A stretch of 31,836 bases of DNA, from the NCBI GenBank assembly GCA_019648995.1, contig BLXT01000588.1, positions 5,422,122-5,453,957 on the forward strand, in the 5' to 3' direction. The position numbers and the translations under genes are program-made. The stretch comes from Plakobranchus ocellatus (Eukaryota; Mollusca; Gastropoda; Plakobranchidae). Below are positions 21,990-30,617 of this stretch, in pieces. Below the pieces are notes generated by a model. It saw nothing but the letters and a program-made list of their open reading frames with translations, was not told the DNA's origin and did no database searches. Numbering within the stretch: position 1 is the first letter of the stretch; each line of letters starts with the position of its first letter.

Positions 21990-24900
21990 TAGGCTATTAA
22001 TTTTTTATTTTTTGCCTATTATTTTGTAATTTCTTTTTATGTTTTAAGTCATTTCATTTTGTGGTCTTTCAATTAGGCAGAGCACATACTTAAGCAAAAT
22101 TTTGACCTTATGCCATGTTGTGGTTTAACACTTTTGTTACCTGTCTTATATGTTGCAGCTTTATGTGTTAGATCTACTGGCGATTCATCTTCATGTAATG
22201 TGAAAGATTGGAAAGCTTAGGGATTTTCATCCTTTTTTATTTTTTTTTCATTTAGCATTACGTAGGCATTAGTTTTGCCTTTTCTACATATCAGACATGC
22301 CTACCGTTCCGGAAATTCCGGATTCATTCCGGATTTTCGCCTCAAAATGACCCGCGTTCCGGAAATCCGCATTTTTATCTCACAATCCGGAATTTCGCCT
22401 TGACATAAAAAAAAAAAAAAAAAAAATTCTGACTGTGCTCCAAAGGCCTAAGCCAAGTCAAGGTTTGTGCCGACGAAACGCGAATTAGTCACTACAATGC
22501 AACAAAGTTGTAAACCCAAATCTGTGTGTGCCTATGTGTGTTCCTATTACAATACATTATAGCCCACTCATAACGCTGTTAGCATTGTTCTCCCTTCTGC
22601 CCTGTGCCAATCACTGGGCATGGATCAAGTTTGCATGTTGCGAGCACGGGGGGGGGATGGAGGAGAAAACCGGCCGACACTGAGGTTCCAGTTTCTAAAA
22701 GAAGACAGCAGTGTTTTCGAAAAGAGTACACAGAGGAATTCCGTGTTATACAGATGGGAAAGACAGAAACATGTGCTTTCTGTGAAGTCTGTAATAGTGA
22801 GTTTAGTATAAAATCTGGCGGTAAAAACGACATCGTGCGTCACATTGCCGGAATTAAACATTCTGATCGGATGAAACAAGAGAGCGGGACGTCAAAAATA
22901 AACAGTTTCTTCGTACAATCATCAGAAAAATCAAAGCCAAATCATGACGTGATTCGTGCCGAGGTCATGCTGGTGGACTTAATAACGGAATTGAACCTGC
23001 CAATGGCTTCTATGGACAAATTTACGAGAGCATTTAAAACTATGTTTAAAGATTCCAATATTGCAAAGCAATTTCAATGTGGGCGCTCAAAAGGAACTGC
23101 CATTGTGAAAGAAATAGCGGCAAAATCTACACTTCACCTTGCTGCTAGGATGAAAGCAGCCCCTTTCACTCTTTCCACCGATGGGAGCAATGATGCTGGA
23201 AGCAAGAAACTCTTCCCAATCATCATTCGATCTTTCAATCCAGAGTCTCACTTAGTGACGTCAGAGATCCTGTCAATCCCTGTTTGTGAAGGATCAGCGA
23301 CAGGTAGGTCCTTTTCTTAGTGCAGTTATTCCAATTTTTTAAAAATAGGTCTAGTTTAGAACCCAATGGCTTTGTGGATTTAGATATCTAATTTAGATAG
23401 ACGATAATAAAAGGCCAATTTGTCCTTAGCCAATTGGTTAAAACATAAAACGATGCCTATTATTTTTGTTTGAAAAGATGTGTGTGTGTGAAGGAGGGGG
23501 TGCTTTTTTATTTGTTTGTGCCAAGATATACCTCGTCCCGTATTGCAGGCCCTATTTCTACCATATTATTACCTCTTCCTTCAAGCAAGGGTCTAAAGCA
23601 TCTATTCCAAGCTATGTTGATCGGAACTAAATCTTTATTATAGCATTAAGCCTCCTTATAATCAAAGGAGGCTGCTATTTGATGACAACATTGAAAAAGG
23701 TTACTAAGTCTAATTTAAAAAATGAAAAAAAATATATATTGAAATATTTTCTATCAGACACAAAAGCATATAAGGACATTAAATTTGGAGAATTTAACAT
23801 CATAATATGCAAAGAAAGACTTTTACATGAATGATGATTTAATACTGTGATGTGAAAAGTTGATAAGCGATCTCTACAGACTTTCCTTTCTTATGTGCAT
23901 ATTTGGAAGTCTTGCCAAATCAATAATTGCCATTGCATTACTAAACCTGCAAACTATCAAATGCAAATATTTCAGGAGAAAACATCTTCAGCCTCATGGA
24001 GGCTGAGCTCACTGCTCATGGAATCCCATGGACTAACTGTCTTGCACTTGGGGCTGACAATGCTCCTGTGATGGTGGGCAAGGGCAAAGGTGTCTATGGC
24101 TTTATGTCAAGGAAACACCCATCACTGTACATGTCCGGTTGTGTCTGTCATCTCATCCACATTGCAGCAGAAAAAGGTAATTCAACCTTATTTTCTATAC
24201 AGAAATGCTGTGAGTCTCAATAAACAATATTGCTGTAGGCTAACACTCTAACTGGTTCTATTAACTTGATGAATGGTGATCCTTAGCCTGTGTTGAGATG
24301 TTAATGTACTTGCAACTAGGTGAGCTGCATATTTTTGAGTATTACTAAGTACTGAGCTATACAGTTTGCATTTTTTCAGCAGGTTTTTAGCTGTGTTTAT
24401 AATTATTAAAATTTGATGGCATTACATTTTGTTTATTAGTGTAAAGACTTTTTTTGTTATTTCAGGCTTTTGCAGATTAGTACTGGGATCTTTGGAATTC
24501 AAGTAAAATTATTTACATTTTTTCCTCAGCTGCGGCATGTCTTCCTCTGAATGTGGACCAGCTGCTTATTGATACGTATTACTACCTTGATAAAAGTAGC
24601 AAGCGCTTGGCTGCCTTCAAGGCTTTTCAGGTGTTGCATGAACTAAAGGATAACAAAATCCTTAAACATGTTAGCACTAGGTGGCTCAGTATTAGGAGAT
24701 GTTTGCCTAGGCTACTGGAGAATTGGGAGCCCCTCCTGGATTTTTTCAAAGCTCAAGAAAAAAGCGCCAGCTCCTCTGCTGAGAAAGAAAAGGTTGGAAA
24801 ACTTCGAAAAATTTTCAGCTCTCCTACGAACCGCCTCACCTGTATGTTCCTTGTGGAAGCATTACAACCTTTTGATGAAATTAACACTGAACTACAGAGT

Positions 24901-27900
24901 GAGGCCCCAAAAATGCACATTCTCCACAGACGCCTGGAGAAGCTGCTGAAATCTCTCCAGTTGAGGTTTGTAAAACCAACAGCCATTCAGGGCAAGCTGC
25001 CAGCAGAAGTGGATTTCCAAGCAGAATCAAACTTAAGGGATGACTCGGAGCTACTTCTGGGCCAGATGGCATCTGAGTTCATAGCCAGAAAAGAGGAGGT
25101 TTGTCTGCGGGAAGAACGCCTCAAAGAGTTTTACTCCAAGGTAAAACAGTTCTACATGACCTCTATAAAATACATCCTGGAGAAACTACCATATAATGAT
25201 GAGCTGCTCCAGCATGCCACAATTCTAGACCCAAAACAACAATTGCATGCTAAACTGGCATCACTGGAATATTTTTTAAAGCGTTTTCCAGTGCTTATAC
25301 CCCATGCAACAAGTGTTGCTTCCATCAAGCTGGAGTTTGCCCAATATCAGTGCCTCAACATACAGTCGTGCATTCAGGAAAGGCTGGACTCCACTTGGGT
25401 TGCTATTGGTCAGCTCAGAGAGGATGGACAGATTATTCTTCCAAATCTGTCCAGGGTGATGCTTAACATTATGACGATTCCTCACTCCTCTGCCCATTGT
25501 GAGAGGATCTTCTCACATGTTCGGAAGAATCAAACGGAGTTCCGGAGCCGCCTAAACAATGAGACTGTCGAAGCTCTCCTGATTGCCAAAACAAGAGAGG
25601 GCCAAGCAGAAAGTAGGGATTATAATGAGTCAGAGCTGGAGGATCTAAAGAAAGCTTATTTTAGGTCCCTTCAGTCCACCCAGTGAGCAGCCACCAGACC
25701 CTACATGTACATAGTGTATTATAGTGTATATATATATTAATAAGGAGGAGCGGTGGCTCATCTGGTAGGGCAGTTGGCTACTATCCAAGAGGTCCGGGGT
25801 TCGATTCCCAGTCCGGGCCATGTCAGATTTTCATTGCTCCTCTGTGTCCACCCAGCACTAAATGGGTAGCTAGATCTCTTAAGATCCGGCGAAAGTAAAG
25901 GCGGCGAGGAAAGCAATGGCAAACTACCTCAAAATGCTGTATGCCAAGAACAATCAGGACCCTACTCCTGGTTCCCCGACGCTTAGACTAAGCATGGGAC
26001 CCACTTTTTTACTTTATATATTAATAGGTGAGTAGATTGGTTTATTTATTTTATAAAATAACAATTAAACATGCATTTTCTGCCCGGCCAGTATTAGTTG
26101 CCATCAGGTATAAGTTTGTTCCTCATTTTTATCTCATGTTCCTCATTTTTGCACTTGCTGTTCCTCAAAAATGTTTTCCTAGGTAGGCATGTCTGATATA
26201 TCTGATATATTTATTTGCATTTTTTTTGTTTCAATTTCAAGATTACCTTTTGGGATCTTTTCCAAAACACTGTGAAAATTCATCTCTTTCTTTTTGTAAA
26301 GCATTTGCTTGGGATTTATGGATCAACCTCTTTTTTTTTAAATACATGAGTTAAAAGTTCATAAAGCAGTATAGAATTACTTCACATGTCAGGACTCAAT
26401 CATCTTCTTAATTGCCAAACTTCGCCACAATATCATCAGAAGATACATCTGCATTGAAATATTTTCTGAAATGTGTTATTTCAACATAATTTTGTTTTCA
26501 TTTCTATTACAGTTTATATCTGATGTTTCCAGTGGAGAGGCAACTATGGCTCCAATTAAGCTCCCTTTAAATCTTAACAATGCTGGCATTAAAACTGAAG
26601 TCAAAACAGAGATTAAAGGTGGGTGGACAGAAGTAAATCATGTTGAATAAAATAGGAGAAATATTTTTGTTCACGGACATGAACATCATAATGCAATTTT
26701 GACAATGTCCAGATGACACTAATTAACACGTAAATGTTATCATATTTGCTTCGTAGTTTTATCTTAGTTGAGTAGGATATTATACATCAATTTGAATATT
26801 CAGCCTTACTCTAACACTAGAAGCCTGATTCACGCATATTGCCAAGTTTCCAAACTGATTGAAGGGCATTTTTGTATCTAAATATTATGTAAATGGAGAC
26901 TGATGAGAAGATTTGACTCTTATGAAGTTAAGATACATCAACACATTCTCCTTGTTCAGTGTCTGTCATTCCCCATTTTCCAAAGCAAGGAAAATGATAA
27001 ATAAGAAGAAAAATATATGCATGTTTATCAAAGAGCATATTAAAATAGTCCTGTGCCATGCAACATATTATCTGAACATCAATCCAAGAGATTTATCAGA
27101 TTGTGAAACATGTGCAAGTTAAATATGATTTCTTTGTTATCTGAATGATGCACGTATGTTTATGCAAATTGCACTCTTCAGTTTTCCAGGTTTTTATTTT
27201 TAATTTTTAAATGTGAATTTTAACATGGATGCGTAACAAGTTTTTGCATATATTTTTCCTTTATACATATTTTTATGAGTTTTTGTAACAAAATTGTTCT
27301 TATCTTCACAAATTAAAAAAAAAAAAAGTGGAACCCATGGATGTTGAAGGCATAAAAAGAGAGACACTGGAATTTCCTGCCACAGCCCCTGCACCATCAA
27401 GTCCAGCCAGCTTTAAAGACATTTTGTTTAATAAATCAAAATCAGGTAAAATATTTTATTCCTGTCTTCTCATTCACTGCCACTTTTCAGCTAGCTCATA
27501 TATATAAACTTTTCTCAAAGAAATCTTGCAGTGATTTATTATTTTTTTATTCAGTTTTATGATTATGATTCTTTTTGTATTGGCTTATTCTTTATTTGCC
27601 TTTCTATTAGATTTACTCATCCCTATAGTTTTCTGCTTTTAAGTCAGCATTTCATATGTCTTTTTATCTGTGTGTTTTGCCCTCCAAAAAGACTGCAGAA
27701 GCTTGTTCAATATGAAGCCTTCCTAGTCCCAACATGTACATGAACTCTGTCTATTCTTTCACTGTTTGAAACTGTCAATTTGTTACATCCTTCTCCCCAC
27801 TCCCTCCCTCCTTTCCCAATCATATATATTTTGCCAGAGAGTGACCAGCTGCTTGTCCTCCAGTTTCCTGATACCCTCCCAGGTCTTCCTGCATCAGTTC

Positions 27901-30617
27901 TTAATGAGGCCAGGCCAGGGCCCTCATCTAGTTCAGTATCAGCCTCACAAGAAAATGAGGTCAGGTGTATGTTCAGCTAAGACTGAACTGACTCAGCTAT
28001 CTATCGCCTCATGTTATCCCTGGTAGCTTTCTATCATATATTAAAATTTTTTTTTCTATAGCTGCTTAAGTTCATAATGATTTAGTTGAAATTCACTCAT
28101 TACAAAGAAATGTAAAAGTAAAGAAGATAGTAAGATGATAGATTTTCATGAATAAAATTATCATTCTCTTCTTTGTGTTTTATTTATGTTCCTAAACAAA
28201 TGCTCAAGGAAAAATAAGAAGTGTTATGTGTTGTAGGATTGAATAGCTCTTCTACGATTTTATAAAATTCTCCATATGTCAATCATCCAAAATTGTTCTG
28301 TTTTATTATTATTATTTTTATTTCATAGTTCAAAATGTTAGTGATTGATATTTTTTATTTAAACAGAATGTTTTGGTATAATTTCTGTCATGAAGAACCT
28401 CCAACCAAATGAAACACATTTCCTTTCCAGCTGTCACAGCAACTAGGGGCATGTCAGTTAAAAGACTGTCCAGAAGGCTTCATGGGTAAGCTCAGGTTAC
28501 GCAAGTCTGGCAAGGTGGAACTTGTCTTGGGGGATAACATTATGGAGGTTCTCCCTGGCCTAGACATTAACTTTCACCAGGTAAAGCAATCAGTGTCATT
28601 ATTTTCTCTTCTTATTAATGTGGTTTGTATATAGGTGTAAAAAGCTGATACAATTTTTTTTTTTAATATTTTAATTCATATTTGCATTGTGCATTTGATA
28701 GAAAATTCATAATCTATATCATTCAACTCCTTTATATTAGAAGAAAATATGAGTACAAAATAATTATGCCCTTAACCTTCTCTATATGTCTTTCACCAAA
28801 ATTTTAAATGCAGCACATTGATTTTTAAAATGTCAATATCTGTAAATGAGTGAACTCGCAATCTTAAACTCACAGGCTGCTACAATCAACCTTTTTATGA
28901 GAAATTAAAGAACAAGTGTGGCGCTCAGGGATGATTTTCTTTATTTCTTAAATGATACCTTTATAAATGGTTTATTTGATATATATGACCCCCAAAAAGT
29001 GATATAAACAACCAAAATAGGTTTTTTTTTCAATTACCATTCGCATGACAACAGAAAAAAAATTATTTTGTACTGTTGCGGTGAGTTATAGAAATGTATG
29101 ATGTGCTTTAAAAACAACAAAACTGCATGGAACAGTGTGACATTTTGTGTGAGTATCAAGCATTATCTGCTCATTGTGACTGCCTAATTTTGTTGCTCTC
29201 GGATAATTAGAACCTATTGGTTGCTATGGAGATATATTCAAAATTTTAAACTCAGTTTTTTCAATAAAACGATTTTTTGCTTTGCTCGTACCAACCATGT
29301 TTTAATGCCCATAGCTCAGCCAAAAATTATCCAATTGATATAAACTTGGTGTCAAATTCAAGCTTAAGATCTGAACTATACAATGGTATAAATATCTCAA
29401 AACACCCAGGGGGTACCTTATGCCCGGTTTTGACAGAACGCATCACATATTGCTTTTTAAGTGGCTACAGTAGTAGTGGTCTCATTATCTCTTTAATGAA
29501 AAGCAATGCTTATTCAATGCTTCTAATTGTCCGTATTTTTGCCAATTTCCACATTTTCAGTCTTCCACAGAGTTTTCCCGCAGTAAAGTCCGCTTCAGAA
29601 AAAAATAAGATATTTCATTACTTCAGAGATGAACAAAATATAAGTTAAATTGATGCCAAATTGTCTCCAAATGGCTTGTTTTGCATTCCTCTTTAAGAAA
29701 TCTAGGGAGAGCATGCCCCAGCCTACCCCCTAAGTATGCTCATGCTTTTGGTGGTTACACTATCTGCCACCTTGAAAAAATCCTCGGTTTTCTTCATTTC
29801 ATACTGGAAGCACTGCTTATTGCTACAAAAAAGAGGAGCAAACCACTACCCTCACCATCAAACTAAGCTGAAGTTGTTGCACTAAACAGGCAACATGCTA
29901 AAGACCCAAATGGAAAATCTCATGATAAAGGTCATTCCCTCTAAAGCTCAATGATTCTGAAGAGCTGAAAAGTACAGAATAATTGAGCTTTTAGTCAGCC
30001 ATCCTAAAAGTCAAATCAAAGTAGTTATCCTCTAAAACTACATTGCATGGGAAGGCACTTAAACTTTCCAATAGAGATGATTTTTTCTGTAAGGTTAGTG
30101 TTGAGTAATGCTTCCTCCTCTTAGGGTAATCCATGTACATTTGTCCGTATCTGTCCATGACTTTGTTTATTCACAAATAGTTAATGATAGGAGTGAATAA
30201 GCACAGACTGTCATGTCTTCCCATCCTCTTTGTTTGTATTTTGTGAAGCTGCGATGATGGCACTTTGATTGTGTACTTCATGACGAGAACTAGTTAGGCA
30301 CCACTTTTTTGCTCAAAGTTATGTGTTTACAGCAAACCCTGGGTGCAATTAGAAATGCAAATTCTATAGTAAAAACTGTTGGACTATAAAATCCTACTCA
30401 TACACAAGGCATCTTTGAACAGCGACTTTTGCGTGAATTGTCTGGTACATTGCTTATAATTTTTGTTTTACTTTTTCTTTTCAAATTCCAGGAACTTGTG
30501 TCAGTACGGACAAATGGTTCCACAGGGCAAATGGTGGCCCTGGGTCCTGTTGATCATAAGCTTGTAGTTACCCCAGATTACAACCACCTCATCACCCAAA
30601 TCAGTTCCTTCAAGTGA
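14600..30617 (+). CDS. POLR3D: DNA-directed RNA polymerase III subunit RPC4 (POLR3D), nine coding exons
   Basis: Coding exons: 14600-14685, 18866-18970, 19861-20033, 21745-21896, 26513-26618, 27329-27445, 27838-27959, 28431-28580, 30492-30617. They total 1137 nt, 378 residues plus TGA, with every phase consistent. RPC4 pairs with RPC5 in the TFIIF-like heterodimer of nuclear Pol III, which makes 5S rRNA and tRNAs and acts in initiation and termination. Conserved blocks: RLPSVRGQRDLTLGGI..KKFTPN (about 29-53); an Arg-Gly stretch at 85-100 followed by RTIQLHSEFAHGP, like the human RGRGRPEVIQSHSIFEQGP; KDFLDTLLRDDF; PIKLPL (about 186-191); LQFPDTLPGLP (254-264); GKLRLRKSGKVELVLG; and the C-terminal ELVSV..LGPVDHKLVVTPDY. 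The last blocks form the RPC4 family domain. Four SUMO-consensus lysines lie at 199, 203, 207 and 217. A nine-glycine run at 130-138 is unusual. A non-coding 5' exon probably exists but was not located. Confidence 0.96.
14756..16400. mobile_element. Possible DNA element with GGGCCATT ends in POLR3D intron 1
   Basis: GGGCCATT at 14756 is mirrored by AATGGCCC ending at 16400, and both are adjacent to ATAA (14752-14755 and 16401-16404), a possible 4-bp duplication. GTGTTAC-type motifs recur inside both ends (14776, 15103-15145 and, inverted, 16146-16185), with a divergent GTTACGTGCATTAC near 16341, as subterminal transposase sites often do. The terminal match is only 8 bp and no transposase was recognised, so the ends are tentative. 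Confidence 0.35.
17346..18160. mobile_element. Non-autonomous pogo/Tigger-like element, 815 bp including the N gap
   Basis: The left end starts CAGTTGACTACTGATAAGTC; the right end, reverse-complemented from 18160, starts CAGTCGACTTCACTTGAGTC; 18 of the first 26 bases match. TA dinucleotides flank both ends (17344-17345 and 18161-18162). The interior repeats GTCGACT, ATCGACTTATCC and ATCGACTCA motifs many times near both ends. It lies in POLR3D intron 1. 190 bases are Ns, so an internal coding region cannot be fully excluded, but the rest holds no transposase-like frame. Confidence 0.72.
17423..17612. other. Assembly gap (190 Ns)
   Basis: An uninterrupted run of N inside the pogo-like element. 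The repetitive interior probably caused the break. Open frames crossing it are not interpretable. Confidence 0.99.
18866..18970 (+). CDS. POLR3D: POLR3D exon 2 (coding), RDLTLGG motif
   Basis: Acceptor tttttcaag ends at 18865, donor gtaagt at 18971. It encodes LPSVRGQRDLTLGGIQRKKF and TPNLNVSKKTHGSN, strongly like the human LPSIRSRDLTLGGVKKKTFTPN. Two other AGs follow within 20 bases, but only this acceptor gives the conserved RLPS join. Confidence 0.93.
18971..19860 (+). other. POLR3D intron 2
   Basis: 890 bp of T-rich sequence. A 97-codon open frame at 19112-19405 has no recognisable domain and is not between usable splice sites. Confidence 0.75.
19861..20033 (+). CDS. POLR3D: POLR3D exon 3 (coding), Arg-Gly repeat
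   Basis: Acceptor ctatcaag ends at 19860, donor gtaact at 20034. Residues 64-121 plus the first base of codon 122. Carries the low-complexity GRGRGRNERGRGKGRG segment and the conserved IQLHSEFAHGP motif. Confidence 0.93.
20034..21744 (+). other. POLR3D intron 3
   Basis: 1711 bp of AT-rich sequence. No element ends, RNA gene or coding segment recognised. Confidence 0.7.
21745..21896 (+). CDS. POLR3D: POLR3D exon 4 (coding), poly-Gly and KDFLDTLLRDD
   Basis: Acceptor ttccaaag ends at 21744, donor gtatat at 21897. The GGN run from 21769 encodes nine consecutive glycines; the 3' half encodes DDKDFLDTLLRDD, matching the conserved acidic/leucine block of RPC4. Phase 1 in, phase 0 out. Confidence 0.92.
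22604..25686 (+). CDS. hAT transposase with BED-type zinc finger and hATC dimerisation domain (three exons)
   Basis: Exons 22604-23303, 23976-24176 and 24530-25686 join with GT-AG introns in phase 1 and phase 1, 686 codons with TGA at 25684 and no internal stop. From 22604: C60-x2-C63-x16-H80-x5-H86 is a BED-like zinc finger for DNA binding; D193 (LSTDGSND) and D261 (ALGADNAP) are the likely first two catalytic acidic residues; C289-x2-H292 (SGCVCHLIH) is the hAT C-x2-H motif; E625 in HSSAHCERIFSHVRK is the likely third acidic residue, inside the C-terminal dimerisation region that continues FRSRLNNETVEALLIAK. The role is cut-and-paste transposition of the element. The start is uncertain: 22604 is GTG, no in-frame ATG lies upstream before a stop at 22580, and the first in-frame ATG is 22754, just before the zinc finger. 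Whether it is expressed cannot be seen. Confidence 0.88.
25731..25742 (+). repeat. SINE target-site duplication, left copy
   Basis: TATATATTAATA, identical to 26015-26026, directly before the SINE head. Confidence 0.85.
25743..26014 (+). repeat. tRNA-derived SINE nested in the hAT element
   Basis: The head looks like a tRNA gene: Pol III A box TGGCTCATCTGG at 25754-25765 and B box GGTTCGATTCC at 25798-25808. A non-tRNA body of about 190 bp follows, then a TTTTTT run at 26005-26010. Perfect 12-bp direct repeats TATATATTAATA flank it at 25731-25742 and 26015-26026, the signature of LINE-assisted insertion. It sits between the hAT transposase stop and the hAT right end, so it entered after the hAT. 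The family was not identified; there is no poly-A tail. Confidence 0.88.
26015..26026 (+). repeat. SINE target-site duplication, right copy
   Basis: TATATATTAATA, identical to 25731-25742, directly after the SINE 3' end. Confidence 0.85.
26513..26618 (+). CDS. POLR3D: POLR3D exon 5 (coding), PIKLPL and SUMO-like sites
   Basis: Acceptor tttctattacag ends at 26512, donor gtgggt at 26619. It encodes FISDVSSGEATMAPIKLPLN and then NAGIKTEVKTEIK. MAPIKLPL matches the human MPVQLPL that begins the RPC4 family domain. It is separated from exon 4 by the hAT-bearing 4.6 kb intron. Confidence 0.93.
27329..27445 (+). CDS. POLR3D: POLR3D exon 6 (coding)
   Basis: It encodes VEPMDVEGIKRETLEFPATA, a Pro/Ala/Ser stretch and SFKDILFNKSKS. 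Donor gtaaaa at 27446, phase 1. The acceptor AG (27327-27328) follows an uninterrupted run of 13 A; the pyrimidine-rich part lies further upstream. Frame continuity from exon 5 and the human-like EVD/VKEE context support it. Confidence 0.87.
27838..27959 (+). CDS. POLR3D: POLR3D exon 7 (coding), LQFPDTLPG motif
   Basis: Acceptor ttttgccag ends at 27837, donor gag|gtcagg at 27960. It encodes ESDQLLVLQFPDTLPGLPAS and on to QENE, matching the human EELLFLQLPDTLPG. A second GT at 27965 is in the wrong phase for the next exon. Confidence 0.93.
28431..28580 (+). CDS. POLR3D: POLR3D exon 8 (coding), RPC4 domain core
   Basis: Acceptor tcctttccag ends at 28430, donor gtaaag at 28581; exactly 50 codons in phase 0. 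It encodes GFMGKLRLRKSGKVELVLGD and ends LPGLDINFHQ. It matches the human VGKLLIRKSGRVQLLLG block. Confidence 0.94.
28581..30491 (+). other. POLR3D intron 8
   Basis: 1911 bp. Open frames at 29277-29648 and 29681-29866 show no domain. No paired ends or SINE boxes were found. Confidence 0.75.
30492..30617 (+). CDS. POLR3D: POLR3D last coding exon
   Basis: Acceptor aaattccag ends at 30491. It encodes ELVSVRTNGSTGQMVALGPV, then DHKLVVTPDYNHLI, and ends with TGA at 30615-30617. It aligns with the human C-terminus (ELVSVGLGDSRTGEMTVLGHV). Confidence 0.95.
   Translation, partial: ELVSVRTNGSTGQMVALGPVDHKLVVTPDYNHLITQISSFK

Larger units (their letters stand above)
22288..26199 (+). mobile_element. 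hAT superfamily DNA transposon with an intact-looking transposase, in POLR3D intron 4
   Basis: The ends are perfect 18-bp inverted repeats: ATATCAGACATGCCTACC at 22288-22305 and GGTAGGCATGTCTGATAT at 26182-26199. The core CAGACATGCCTACC begins with CA, as hAT ends usually do. Inside is a three-exon hAT transposase on the same strand as POLR3D. Subterminal repeats differ between ends: several TTCCGGA-type motifs at 22306-22400 on the left, and GTTCCTCATTTTT-type motifs at about 26120-26180 on the right. A clear 8-bp target duplication is not visible; the closest match is TACATATC against GATATATC (6 of 8), which would make the terminal repeats start at AGACATG. A SINE has inserted at 25743. 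The true ends may be a few bases inside the 18-bp match. Confidence 0.9.
26619..28430 (+). other. POLR3D introns 5-7
   Basis: The introns are 26619-27328, 27446-27837 and 27960-28430, separated by exons 6 and 7. They are short, AT-rich and contain no recognisable feature apart from splice sites. Confidence 0.8.

Noticed and set aside
22579-25497. Minus-strand open frames of 63-84 codons opposite the transposase
   Set aside because: Antisense shadows of the transposase exons; no domains or splice context.
25743-25816. A functional tRNA gene
   Set aside because: A and B boxes are present, but the acceptor stem pairs poorly and the segment is the head of a 272-bp unit with 12-bp target duplications, so it is a SINE.
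27965-27970. Alternative donor for POLR3D exon 7
   Set aside because: Splicing at this GT leaves phase 2, which breaks the conserved frame of exon 8; the donor at 27960 keeps phase 0.
29277-29648. 123-codon frame in POLR3D intron 8 as an exon
   Set aside because: No RPC4-like sequence; exons 8 and 9 join directly in frame to give the conserved C-terminal domain.
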